The translations under genes were made by a program, and so were the position numbers. A stretch of DNA of 64,000 nucleotides from NCBI GenBank assembly GCA_026708115.1, contig JAPOVL010000038.1:51608-115607 (forward strand), written 5' to 3'. The notes under the pieces are model-generated. The model was not told where the DNA came from. It saw only the letters and a list, made by a program, of their open reading frames with translations, and made no database searches. This document shows positions 38,142 through 46,606 of this stretch, piece after piece. The number at the start of each line of letters is the position of its first letter. Positions within the stretch are counted from its first letter, which is position 1. This DNA is from Chloroflexota bacterium. GTDB lineage: Bacteria; Chloroflexota; Anaerolineae; Aggregatilineales; Phototrophicaceae.

Positions 38142-39605
38142 CTAGCGGACGTCAGTCTGGTAAGGCACGACATCGCAGGTCATTTGATACCAGGTCAGCA
38201 TGCGCTCGCGCAGTTCCGCCAGAATGCCCGCATAGGCGGGATCGTTAATGAGGTTATGCAGTTCCCCCGCGTCTTCGCGCAGGTCATAGAGTTCATCGCT
38301 TTCGTAAAGCCGCCGGACATATTTGAAGTGCCGTGTACGGCACATGGTCGCCTTGCTGTGCTCGCCACCTTCGCTGCCCTGCAGTTGCACGCGGGGCCAG
38401 TACAGTCCGCTCGGATCGTAGAATGACGGGCTGTCCTTTTCCATCGCCTGCTCCTCGCCCAGCAAACGGCCGCCCTCGCAAAAGACAGCGTCGCGATGTG
38501 CATCTGTCGCGCCCGTCAACAAGGGCGTAAGTGAGCGCCCGAAGTGGTCGTAATCCGGCGCGATGCCGGCATACTCGTAGGCGGTGGCGGTGAAATCGAT
38601 CAGTTCCACCAAAGCATCGCGGATGCCGGGCTGGACAGGGATTTCCGACGGCGGCTTGATGATGAGCGGCACCCGCGCCAGGCAATCTTCAAAGGTGTTT
38701 TGCGTCTTTTCCACCAAACCATAGTCACCGGTGAAATCGCCGTGATCGGAGAAGAAGAATATGGCGCTGTCATCATATATGCCTTGCTCCTGCAAAGCCG
38801 CCACCAGCTTTCCGAACTGGGCGTCGACGCGCGCGCACATGCCATAATAGGTCCCGCGCAATTCCCTGAAGCGCTCTTCGCTCCAGCCGCTCAAGCCCTG
38901 TCGCTGGAGGATGCCGGCAGTTAGTTTGGGTTTCTTGCGCCAATCCGGCGTCGGTAATCGTGACGGGATGAGATCGCGATCAATCTGGCTATACCAGGGA
39001 TCTTCTACGCCATAAGGCGGATGCGGATAGCCCAGAGGCAAGTAGATGCAAAGCGGCTGATCATCGGGCGCGTCGCGAATCAGATCAACCGCGCCGTCAA
39101 CCATCGCCCAATCGTTGTCGTAGTAGACTTCGTCTTCTCCCGTATCCAGTTTCCCGGCGTAGAAGGAATAGTAATTGTCGCCGCCCGGATCGCCCCGCCA
39201 CTCGTCCGCGCGATGCAAATTGGGACGGAGTGGCCGCCCCGCCTCGTACTTTAGATCGCAGTAGTCCGCAAAGCCATTCTGCCGTGGCACCAGGTCGTTC
39301 TTGCCGCCCCACCAGACGAAGTAGCCATTATCCTTGAGATATTTGAGCAGCACAGGCTCGTCCGGGCGCAGCATGTGGAACATGGTGCGGTGCCCGCGGA
39401 CGTGCGGATACCAGCCGGTCATGAAAGAGCAGCGGCTGGGCGTGCATACCGGGTTCTGGCAAAAGGCATGACGAAAGGAGACGGCATCGTTTTGGATGAT
39501 CGCGTCGAGGTTAGGCGTGACCGCGGCCGGATTGCCGAGATGGCCCATCACGTCGCCGCGCCATTGATCGGGGTTGAAGATGATGATGTGAGGTCTGTTG
39601 GGCAT
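38142..39605 (-). CDS. Type I sulfatase
   Basis: 487 aa. The N-terminal metal site is IIIFNPDQWRGD. The canonical formylglycine motif CTPSRCSFMTG has Cys54. The later FFFSDHGDFTGDY is the second metal-binding stretch. No signal peptide. AAGGAAACCC precedes the ATG. It is convergent with the FG-GAP gene, 29 bp away. Together with the sulfatase at 22581 it suggests use of sulfated glycans. It needs Cys-to-formylglycine maturation by an enzyme encoded elsewhere. Confidence 0.9.
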   Translation of the reverse strand: MPNRPHIIIFNPDQWRGDVMGHLGNPAAVTPNLDAIIQNDAVSFRHAFCQNPVCTPSRCSFMTGWYPHVRGHRTMFHMLRPDEPVLLKYLKDNGYFVWWGGKNDLVPRQNGFADYCDLKYEAGRPLRPNLHRADEWRGDPGGDNYYSFYAGKLDTGEDEVYYDNDWAMVDGAVDLIRDAPDDQPLCIYLPLGYPHPPYGVEDPWYSQIDRDLIPSRLPTPDWRKKPKLTAGILQRQGLSGWSEERFRELRGTYYGMCARVDAQFGKLVAALQEQGIYDDSAIFFFSDHGDFTGDYGLVEKTQNTFEDCLARVPLIIKPPSEIPVQPGIRDALVELIDFTATAYEYAGIAPDYDHFGRSLTPLLTGATDAHRDAVFCEGGRLLGEEQAMEKDSPSFYDPSGLYWPRVQLQGSEGGEHSKATMCRTRHFKYVRRLYESDELYDLREDAGELHNLINDPAYAGILAELRERMLTWYQMTCDVVPYQTDVR

Positions 39606-39713
39606 GGGTTTCCTTTTGGAACTGTCGCGCCACTAGACGGCTACAGATCCAGCCATGTCAAAGGTATCAGCCTTGTCGCAAAGTCTAAATTCAATCGCGT
39701 ACGAGTTCACATT

Positions 39714-40490
39714 TTACGACTTCAAGGCGCTTTCCCGCCATATTTCAACAATGTTATCGACCAGCATTTCGCGCCGACTATTTATGCGTACCCGCTTGCC
39801 GCTTTGTATCTTTGTCGCAACTTCCTTCACCGCATCTGCGTGCCTACTCTTCCAGCCGTGGCGAACGAGCCATCCCTTGATTTCGACTGGGTCGTAGAGA
39901 ATTCTCGCTAGATTCAACCTGAGAAAAACCCATACCGCCAAATCTCTATCTGACGGATGTGCGATGCCTGTGCTTAGGTTTACGCGAATTGTCAAGGTCT
40001 TCAAAGCTGCTTCCACGACAGGGTCCGAAAATTCAGGTTCGCGCAGCTGCTCACCTTCCATCCCAAGCTGCTGCGCACGCCATATCTGTATCCATTCCTC
40101 GATATCAGCCATGATCCAAGGTACGACGAGAACGTCCGTTACTCTGTCATCATCGTCCATTTTTTCCAGTAGTCTCGCGTTCGGATACATCACAAGCGCT
40201 GGACCTTGGTACGACGAGGAGGTGTCAATCCTCTCGGTGAGAAGATCGAAAGTAAGACTAGCGCCTTCATGCGATACCATCATGCGCTTGTCCCGCTTGA
40301 GTTCCTTAACAAACTCATTGCCCAAGCAGTCGGCTACCACTCCGTCCAAATTTTGAAGTGTTGGCACTGCCAAGTATGCGCCCAATGTGTTTTCGCGAAC
40401 CGCCGTATCCCATAGCCAGACGAAACCCTGCTTTATTGGCTTTTCCATTGGACCGTACGACGAAATGTACAATTTCCTTCGCCTTGTCAC
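39714..40490 (-). CDS. Hypothetical protein
   Basis: 258 aa from a GTG at 40490 (GGGAGA upstream; an in-frame stop lies just before, so the start cannot be far). An alternative ATG is at 40448. It is AT-richer than its neighbours and has no signal peptide or membrane segment. The first half is mixed alpha/beta (KQGFVWLWDTAVRENTLGAY; LTFDLLTERIDTSSSYQG); the last third is helical and basic (RHADAVKEVATKIQSGKRVR). No family recognised. It stands alone between a sulfatase and the DUF917 cluster and may be part of a transferred segment. A TACAAT box lies at 40534-40539 on the same strand. Confidence 0.6.
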   Translation of the reverse strand: MTRRRKLYISSYGPMEKPIKQGFVWLWDTAVRENTLGAYLAVPTLQNLDGVVADCLGNEFVKELKRDKRMMVSHEGASLTFDLLTERIDTSSSYQGPALVMYPNARLLEKMDDDDRVTDVLVVPWIMADIEEWIQIWRAQQLGMEGEQLREPEFSDPVVEAALKTLTIRVNLSTGIAHPSDRDLAVWVFLRLNLARILYDPVEIKGWLVRHGWKSRHADAVKEVATKIQSGKRVRINSRREMLVDNIVEIWRESALKS

Positions 40491-40575
40491 TTTTACCCAT
40501 CTCCCGGTATTCGATCAATGAACTAGACGGGTCATTGTACACGAAATTGCATTAGACATTTATGTAATATTTCCC

Positions 40576-41661
40576 CTACAACAAATCTCCCGCCATCGGA
40601 CGGAACTCGACATCGTAACCAAAAGCCTTGGGACCAACTACCGCCAGCGCTTTCGGCGTCTTCAGCTCCTTTGGCGCCGGCATCGCCAGCACCGCGACGC
40701 GCAAGCCATAGCGCAGGGATTCGGTGCCGATTGCTTCGCCGTCATCCAGGCTGACAAGGGTGATCAGATCGGGCACGGTGCAAAGCGCCTCGTCGCCCAC
40801 GCGCGCGATCAGGTTTTCATTCTGAAAGTCGATTTCCATTTGCGTGTCGAAGTCATCAAAGGCGCTGATTTTGAGCCTGCCGCGCGCGAATCCGCTCACC
40901 GTGCGTCGGTTGACATCGACGATCTTGCCGGTGAAGATGACTAGCCCGTTGCAGAGCGCCGCCACAGTTTCCGCCGGTTCGATGCTGCGGGCGCGACAAT
41001 CGAGCACGGCTTCGCCGATGCGCTTTGCCAGACTGAGCGTGTTGCGGATAATCGTGGCTTTCATATCGGCGCCGGTCATGACGGGCATCACCAGTCCGGC
41101 GGAACCGCCCATTTCGATGGTCAAGCTGCGCGCGAAAGCTTCCGCCTGCTCCGCCGAGCCAATGCGCTCGAAGATGGCGACGTTGCCATGCGCGTCAGCC
41201 AGCGCAAATGGCGCCGGCTGCAGCTCGTAAATCATAAAGGTATCCATCTGCAACTCGGGGAAGGCGCGCCCCATGCTGTCGCCATCCACGACCGGCAAGC
41301 CACATTGCAATGCCGTAATCATCGGTCCCAGGGCATTACCGCCGCCGATCTCGCCGATGACAATGGCGTAGAATTTCTTGCGCAGGTGATCTTCCAGCGC
41401 GCGAACGGCGGTCTTTATTTCCGTCCCCTCTTGCAGTTTCTCGTTGCTGACGGTGGGCGCGCCCATGCCGCCGACGGCGCAAACCAGCGCATCATCGGGC
41501 ACATCATCCGCCCGGATAACCGAAACCGCCCGGCCCTGCACGCGTAATTCGTTGTTCAGCCGCAGCCGGTTCAAATAGGTGCTGCCGCCGCCGCCGGTGC
41601 CGAGGATGCCGGCGCCAATGGCGATGGAAAGTGTATCATCGAGTGTGACGGATTGAATCAT
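40576..41661 (-). CDS. DUF917 (S-methyl thiohydantoin desulfurase-like) protein, subgroup A
   Basis: 361 aa. The N-terminal glycine loop GAGILGTGGGGS and central VDGDSMGRAFPELQM identify the DUF917 family, whose characterised member acts on thiohydantoins. It begins MIQSVTLDDTLSIAIG and is closer to the distant copy at 58029 than to its three immediate neighbours (shared TLDD/TLED start, EIGG-N, ARSIEPAE-like region). Its ATG overlaps the upstream copy's stop by 4 bp. It is last of a five-gene operon led by the hydantoinase-family gene. A cytoplasmic role in ring-opening or desulfuration of a cyclic amide is inferred. Confidence 0.8.
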   Translation of the reverse strand: MIQSVTLDDTLSIAIGAGILGTGGGGSTYLNRLRLNNELRVQGRAVSVIRADDVPDDALVCAVGGMGAPTVSNEKLQEGTEIKTAVRALEDHLRKKFYAIVIGEIGGGNALGPMITALQCGLPVVDGDSMGRAFPELQMDTFMIYELQPAPFALADAHGNVAIFERIGSAEQAEAFARSLTIEMGGSAGLVMPVMTGADMKATIIRNTLSLAKRIGEAVLDCRARSIEPAETVAALCNGLVIFTGKIVDVNRRTVSGFARGRLKISAFDDFDTQMEIDFQNENLIARVGDEALCTVPDLITLVSLDDGEAIGTESLRYGLRVAVLAMPAPKELKTPKALAVVGPKAFGYDVEFRPMAGDLL

Positions 41662-42743
41662 GAGGCAAAACGCTCCTCGACAGGTACATAATCAATATCG
41701 TAGCCAAAGTAACGCGGACAGACGAGTTCCAGCGCGGCCGGCTCCCGCCATTGCGGCGCGCAAGGGAAGGCGATCACGGCCACGCGCATGCCATAGCGCA
41801 GCGCTTCGGTGGTGATGGGCGCGCCAGTTTCGCTGTCCAAGACCGCGATCAAATCGGGCGTGGTGGCCACATAATCGCCATCGACGCGAAGCACCAGATG
41901 CTCGTTCTGAAATGCGAGTTGCAGTTCTTGCCCTTCGAATGCGCCACTGCCGGCCATCTTGGCGCCGCCTTTGGCGAAACCTTCTGAAATGCGCCGATCG
42001 ACATCGCTGATCTTGCCGCGGAAGACCAGGAAACCGTCGACCACGGCGCGTACAGCATCAACCGGATTCCTTTCCTTCAAGCGGGCCTCGCGCACGGTCC
42101 TGCCGATCTTTTCCGCCAGCGTTGTCGTGCCGTGGATCGCGGCGGCCTTCAACTGCTTGACCGTCGCCGAGTAAAGCGCGATCGCGCCGATCGCGCCCAT
42201 GTGCGTCACACAAGAGCGGGCGAAGACTTCCACCCATCTGTTGCTCACGGCATCCATCAGCAGAATATTGCCGCGTTCGTCGGACATGGCGAAGGGGCTT
42301 GCGCTTATCCCACCGGCGGTCAAAACTGTCATCTGGATTTCCGGGAAGGCGCGGCCCATGCCATCGCAATCGACTACGGGAATCCCCAAGCGCGCGGCAA
42401 GGTAGATCGGCCGGACCGAGTTCATACCGCCGGATTCGATGCTCATGGTAGCCCGGGGCGCGCGGCCGGTGTATTTGCCCAAAGCATGAAAGGCGCGGAC
42501 AATATCGTCCCCCGCCGGCAGTTTCTCTACGGCGACAACCGGCGCGCCCATGCCGGCGGCAGGCACGATCAAGTCATCGTCATCCAGTTCATCCAGGGTG
42601 TGAAGTTGCACCGGGCCATAGCGCTTGATGGCTTCACGCGCCATCAACTTGCCAATATAGGGATTGCTTCCGCCGCCCGAGCCCAGTATCGCCGCGCCCA
42701 CCGCGATGTCGTCGATGTTCGCTTCATCAAGCAGACGCATCAA
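41658..42743 (-). CDS. DUF917 family protein, subgroup B
   Basis: 361 aa, the same length as its neighbours. It has GAAILGSGGGSNPYIGKLMA near the N-terminus and CDGMGRAFPEIQM at residues about 125-137. It differs from the other subgroup B copies by Ser for Thr in the glycine loop. It overlaps both neighbouring genes by 4 bp (ATGA). The three B copies share LYTLDELDDDDL-like and EALRYGMRVAVIAFPC segments, showing tandem duplication. Functional diversification cannot be judged from sequence alone. Confidence 0.8.
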   Translation of the reverse strand: MMRLLDEANIDDIAVGAAILGSGGGSNPYIGKLMAREAIKRYGPVQLHTLDELDDDDLIVPAAGMGAPVVAVEKLPAGDDIVRAFHALGKYTGRAPRATMSIESGGMNSVRPIYLAARLGIPVVDCDGMGRAFPEIQMTVLTAGGISASPFAMSDERGNILLMDAVSNRWVEVFARSCVTHMGAIGAIALYSATVKQLKAAAIHGTTTLAEKIGRTVREARLKERNPVDAVRAVVDGFLVFRGKISDVDRRISEGFAKGGAKMAGSGAFEGQELQLAFQNEHLVLRVDGDYVATTPDLIAVLDSETGAPITTEALRYGMRVAVIAFPCAPQWREPAALELVCPRYFGYDIDYVPVEERFAS

Positions 42744-43825
42744 AGGCCTCGGTAACGCTCTTCCACCGGTATGTAGTCGACATCGTAGCCAAAGTAACGC
42801 GGGTGAGCCAGTTTCAGGGCCTCAGGCTCGCGCCACTGCGGCGCGCAAGGGAAGGCGATCACCGCCACGCGCATGCCGTAGCGCAGCGCCTCGGTCGTGA
42901 TCGGCTCGCCCGTTTCGCCATCGAGCACCGCGATCAAGTCGGGCACCGTAGCCGCAAACTCGCCATTGACGCGCACTGCCAGGTGTTCATTTTGAAAGTC
43001 GAGGCTGAGTACTTGCCCGTCAAATTCGCCGGTGCCGGCCATCGTGGCATCGCCGCGGTTCCAGCCGCCCTCAATGCGACGATCGACATCGGTTATCTTG
43101 CCGCGAAAGATCAAGAACCCACCGACCGCCGCCCGCACGGCATCGACCGGATTAGCCTCGTTGCGACGGGCCTCCCGCACCGTTTGGCCGATCTCTTCCG
43201 CGAGCGTAATCGTGCCGTAAATAGCGGCTTCCTTGAGTTGCTTGACCGTCGCCGAATAGAGCGCGATCATGCCCTCGGCGCCCATGTGCACGACGCAGGA
43301 GCGGGCGAAGGTCTCCACCCATTTGTTGCTAACCGTATCCATCAGCAGGACATTGCCGCGTTCGTCGGACATGGCGAAGGGACTGGCGGTGATGCCGTAA
43401 GCGGTGAAAATGGTCATCTGGATTTCCGGGAAGGCGCGTCCCATGCCATCGCAATCCACCATCGGGATGCGCAGTCGGGCTGCGACATAAATCGGCATGA
43501 TCGAATTGAGCCCGCCGGCTTCAATGCTCATGGTGCCGCGCGGCGTCCGCCCGGAGTATTTGCCCAGAGCCTGAAAGGCGCGGATCATATCGTCGCCGGC
43601 GGGCAGTTTTTCCACGATGACGATGGGCGCCCCCATGCCGGCCGACGGCACAATCAGATCATCGTCGTCCAGTTCGTCCAGGGTATAGAGTTCAACCGGA
43701 CCATACTGCCGTACCGCTTCCCGCGCCATCAACTTGCCGACGTAGGGATCGCCGCCGCCGCCGGTGCCAAGAACCGCGGCGCCCAGCGCGATGTCCTCGA
43801 TATTTTCTTCATATAGCAATCGCAT
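42740..43825 (-). CDS. DUF917 family protein, subgroup B
   Basis: 361 aa with glycine loop GAAVLGTGGGGDPYVG (residues 15-30) and CDGMGRAFPEIQM (125-137). It is the copy most similar to the one just downstream, including the identical FAMSDERGN segment and VIAFPCAPQWREPEAL end. Its start overlaps the upstream gene's stop by 1 bp (TGATG). It is the middle copy of the tandem set and follows the same operon logic as its neighbours. Confidence 0.8.
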   Translation of the reverse strand: MRLLYEENIEDIALGAAVLGTGGGGDPYVGKLMAREAVRQYGPVELYTLDELDDDDLIVPSAGMGAPIVIVEKLPAGDDMIRAFQALGKYSGRTPRGTMSIEAGGLNSIMPIYVAARLRIPMVDCDGMGRAFPEIQMTIFTAYGITASPFAMSDERGNVLLMDTVSNKWVETFARSCVVHMGAEGMIALYSATVKQLKEAAIYGTITLAEEIGQTVREARRNEANPVDAVRAAVGGFLIFRGKITDVDRRIEGGWNRGDATMAGTGEFDGQVLSLDFQNEHLAVRVNGEFAATVPDLIAVLDGETGEPITTEALRYGMRVAVIAFPCAPQWREPEALKLAHPRYFGYDVDYIPVEERYRGL

Positions 43826-44910
43826 CAGTCCTCCCCGTACCGTTCTTCCACGGGAACATAATCGGTCTCATAACCGAAATATGCCGGTCCCACGATTTCC
43901 AGTCCCTTGGGCGTCCGCCATTTGTCGTCACAGCGAATGGCGATTATGGCGACGCGGAAACCATAACGCAGCCCCTCGGTCGTGATTGGCTCGCCGGTGT
44001 CGACATCCAAGACCGCAAGCAGATCGGGCACCGTTACCCGGAATTCGCCATCAATGCGGGCGGCGAGATGTTCGTTCTGAAAGCTCAACTGCAGCGACTG
44101 GCCGGCGTATTCGTCAATGCCGTCAATCATGGCATCGCCCTTGGCAAAGCCAGCTTCGGTACGCCGTTCGACATCGCCGATTTTGCCCCTGAAGATCAGA
44201 TACCCGCCGACCGCCGCGCGGATCGTTTCCACCGGATTGTCCTCTTCCAGCCGAGCGCGGCGTACGACTTTGCCGATCTCTTCAGCCAGGGTAATGGTGC
44301 CGGGGATCGCGGCTTCGCGCAGTTCGGCCGCCGTAGCCGCATAGAGCGCGATCATTGCCATGGCGCCCATGTTGACTGTCACACTGCGGGCGAATGTTTC
44401 TGTCCACAAGTTGCTGATTGTCTCCATCAGCACGGTATTGCCGCGCTCGTCGGACATGGCAAAAGGCGTCGATGAAATGCCGTGGATGGTATGCGTGACC
44501 ATCTGCAATTCCGGGAAGGCGCGCCCCATACCATCACAGTCGACCATAGGGACACGCAGCCGCGCGGCGCAATAAATCGGCACAACGGAATTGAGTCCGC
44601 CGGCTTCAATGCTCATCGTCGCCTTGACCGGTTTGCCGATATATTTGCCGACTGACTGAAAGGCATTGACGATGTCATCCCCGTTGGGCATCTTTTCGAC
44701 CATAACCGTGGGCGCACCCATCATGGCTGTGGGCACAACCAGGTCTTCGTCGTCTAGTTCATCCAGCGTATAGAGCTCCACCGGACCGTAGTCGCGAATA
44801 GCTTGGCGAGCCATCAGTTTACCGATATAGGGATCGCCGCCGCCACCGGTTCCTAATACCGCTGCGCCAAGCGCGAGATCTTCCAACACCGATTCATCTA
44901 TGATCCGCAT
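43825..44910 (-). CDS. DUF917 family protein, subgroup B
   Basis: 361 aa, first DUF917 gene after the hydantoinase-family gene, whose stop overlaps its ATG by 1 bp (TAATG). Motifs are GAAVLGTGGGGDPYIGKLMA and VDCDGMGRAFPELQM. It is the most divergent of the three B copies in the C-terminal third (VAIIAIRCDDKWRTPKGLEI). Translational coupling to the hydantoinase-family protein suggests a physical or sequential partnership. Confidence 0.8.
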   Translation of the reverse strand: MRIIDESVLEDLALGAAVLGTGGGGDPYIGKLMARQAIRDYGPVELYTLDELDDEDLVVPTAMMGAPTVMVEKMPNGDDIVNAFQSVGKYIGKPVKATMSIEAGGLNSVVPIYCAARLRVPMVDCDGMGRAFPELQMVTHTIHGISSTPFAMSDERGNTVLMETISNLWTETFARSVTVNMGAMAMIALYAATAAELREAAIPGTITLAEEIGKVVRRARLEEDNPVETIRAAVGGYLIFRGKIGDVERRTEAGFAKGDAMIDGIDEYAGQSLQLSFQNEHLAARIDGEFRVTVPDLLAVLDVDTGEPITTEGLRYGFRVAIIAIRCDDKWRTPKGLEIVGPAYFGYETDYVPVEERYGED

Positions 44911-46487
44911 TAGCCGGCCTCCACAAGATCACCGACAGCCTTGACCATGATGCGGGTGGCGTTGCCGGGCAGATACGCCAGCGGCACTTCCTCGACATCC
45001 ACTATATCGACGCTTTCGGCGGCAGCGCCGGCGTTGACCGCGCGATCCGAGGCTTCCTGTTTGGCTTGATCGAGCGCTTCATCGCGGCTGAGTTCAGCCA
45101 GAGAGAAAATGCGATCGCATTCTCCGCCGACCTGGGCGATGGCCGCGCCGATCGCGTTGGCGACCGGGAAGTGATCGGGCTTGATGATTTCGGACGCGCC
45201 CTCGACCGCGCCGGTGACCAGGATGCTGCCGCCCCCAACCACGATGACCGGCACCGGTGTGGCGCTGGTTTTCATGCGATCGACGGCGATGGCGATCATC
45301 TCCATGATGCGTGCTTGCACTGCCGCGACGAGATCGCGGTCCAAATCCGCCACAGCGCCGGCATCGCCAATATCTTGACTGCCGCCAGCGACGATGACAT
45401 CGGTCGCGGTCAGCACATCGCCGCCAAAAACGAGCGCCTTCTCGGTCAGTTCATAGCCGACGCTGCGTGGACCGACTTTGAGTGTGCTTTCCCCCCTAGA
45501 GAGGGGGGAAGTGTGGGAAGGGGGGCTAATCAAGCTGCCGCCGCCCAAACCGATGGAATAGGTATCGGGCATGCGGAAGTTGGTGCGCACGCCGCCGATT
45601 TCAACGGCCAGCGCAGCGACCCGCGGGAAGCCATGCTGCAAGACGCCAATATCGGTCGTGGTGCCGCCAACATCAACCACAATGGCGTCCTTGAGCCCGC
45701 TGAGAAATGCCGCGCCGCGCATGCTGTTGGTCGGTCCTGAAGCAAAAGTCAGCACCGGATATTCCTTGGCGAATTCAGCATTCATCAAGGTGCCGTCGTT
45801 TTGGCTGATATAAAACGGAGATGTGATCTGCAATTCGTCGAGCGCCGCTTTGAAACCGTCCACCGTGCGCGCCGCCAGTTGGCGCAAGCAGGAATTCATG
45901 ATGGCGGCGTTTTCACGCTCCAGCAATCCGATGCGCCCGATCTCGCTTGATAAGGTGATATTGGCGCCCGGAATCACCGAACGCACGATCTCGGCGCTCT
46001 GTTCCTCAAAGATCGAATTGACCGGCGAGAACACCGACGAGATGGCGATGGCGTTCAAACCGGCCGCCTTGATCTTTTCGGCGATATCGCGGACCTCGTC
46101 CGGTTCAAAGGCCGAGATTTCGCGCCCGTCGAATTCGTGCCCGCCGTGCGCCAGATGGGCGTTGCCGCCAACAATATCGCGCAGGTCCAGGGGCCAATCG
46201 ACCATGGGCGGCAGGCAGACCGTCGCCGGCAAGCCCAGGCGAATGCAAGCGGTCGGCGTCAGGTGCTTGCGCTCAACAACAGCATTGGTGAAGTGCGTGG
46301 TGCCGATCATGACGCCGTCGATGGCCGCCGTGTCAATGCCCGAATCCTCAATGACATCCCGCAAGGCCCTTGCGATGCCTTCCGACACATTGGCGGTGGT
46401 CGGCGTTTTGGTTGAACTGACGACGGACGTGCCGTCCATCAAGACAGCATCGGTGTTGGTGCCGCCGACATCAATTCCAATTCTCAT
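44910..46487 (-). CDS. Hydantoinase/oxoprolinase (HyuA-like) family ATPase
   Basis: 525 aa, shorter than classical HyuA (about 690). The N-terminal actin-like loop is IGIDVGGTNTDAVLMDG, then TTHFTNAVVERKHL. The second phosphate loop, VDVGGTTTDIGVLQHGF, lies at about residue 270. The family GLGGGS-x-LKVGPRS segment is interrupted at about residues 318-333 by SPPSHTSPLSRGEST, encoded by a copy of the dispersed palindrome family B. AAGGAGCAGG lies before the ATG. These proteins use ATP to open hydantoin or oxoproline rings. Short DUF917-linked versions form a distinct subgroup. Confidence 0.85.
   Translation of the reverse strand: MRIGIDVGGTNTDAVLMDGTSVVSSTKTPTTANVSEGIARALRDVIEDSGIDTAAIDGVMIGTTHFTNAVVERKHLTPTACIRLGLPATVCLPPMVDWPLDLRDIVGGNAHLAHGGHEFDGREISAFEPDEVRDIAEKIKAAGLNAIAISSVFSPVNSIFEEQSAEIVRSVIPGANITLSSEIGRIGLLERENAAIMNSCLRQLAARTVDGFKAALDELQITSPFYISQNDGTLMNAEFAKEYPVLTFASGPTNSMRGAAFLSGLKDAIVVDVGGTTTDIGVLQHGFPRVAALAVEIGGVRTNFRMPDTYSIGLGGGSLISPPSHTSPLSRGESTLKVGPRSVGYELTEKALVFGGDVLTATDVIVAGGSQDIGDAGAVADLDRDLVAAVQARIMEMIAIAVDRMKTSATPVPVIVVGGGSILVTGAVEGASEIIKPDHFPVANAIGAAIAQVGGECDRIFSLAELSRDEALDQAKQEASDRAVNAGAAAESVDIVDVEEVPLAYLPGNATRIMVKAVGDLVEAG
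45489..45527. repeat. Palindromic repeat (family B) inside the hydantoinase-family gene
   Basis: Arms TTCCCCCCT (45489-45497) and AGGGGGGAA (45502-45510) with loop AGAG, then GTGTGGGAAGGGGGG. Read on the minus strand it has the C-run-then-hairpin layout of the intergenic copies, and it keeps the reading frame open. Confidence 0.7.
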
Positions 46488-46606
46488 TTGCCTGCTCCTT
46501 CTGTGTAAGTTGACGATAGTATTTCAAACTGCGCGCGCCGGCATCGTGGACGAAGTTCGCCGCCTCGCACCGACGATATGCCGGCGGGCACGTGAAGATT
46601 GGCGTC

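Noticed and set aside
40315..40542. 75-codon minus-strand frame with an ATG start
   Set aside because: It overlaps the 258-aa gene in another frame, is low in hydrophobic pattern and ends without a domain.
42803..43816. 337-codon plus-strand frame
   Set aside because: Antisense to a DUF917 gene; similar shadow frames appear opposite its paralogues for the same codon-bias reason.
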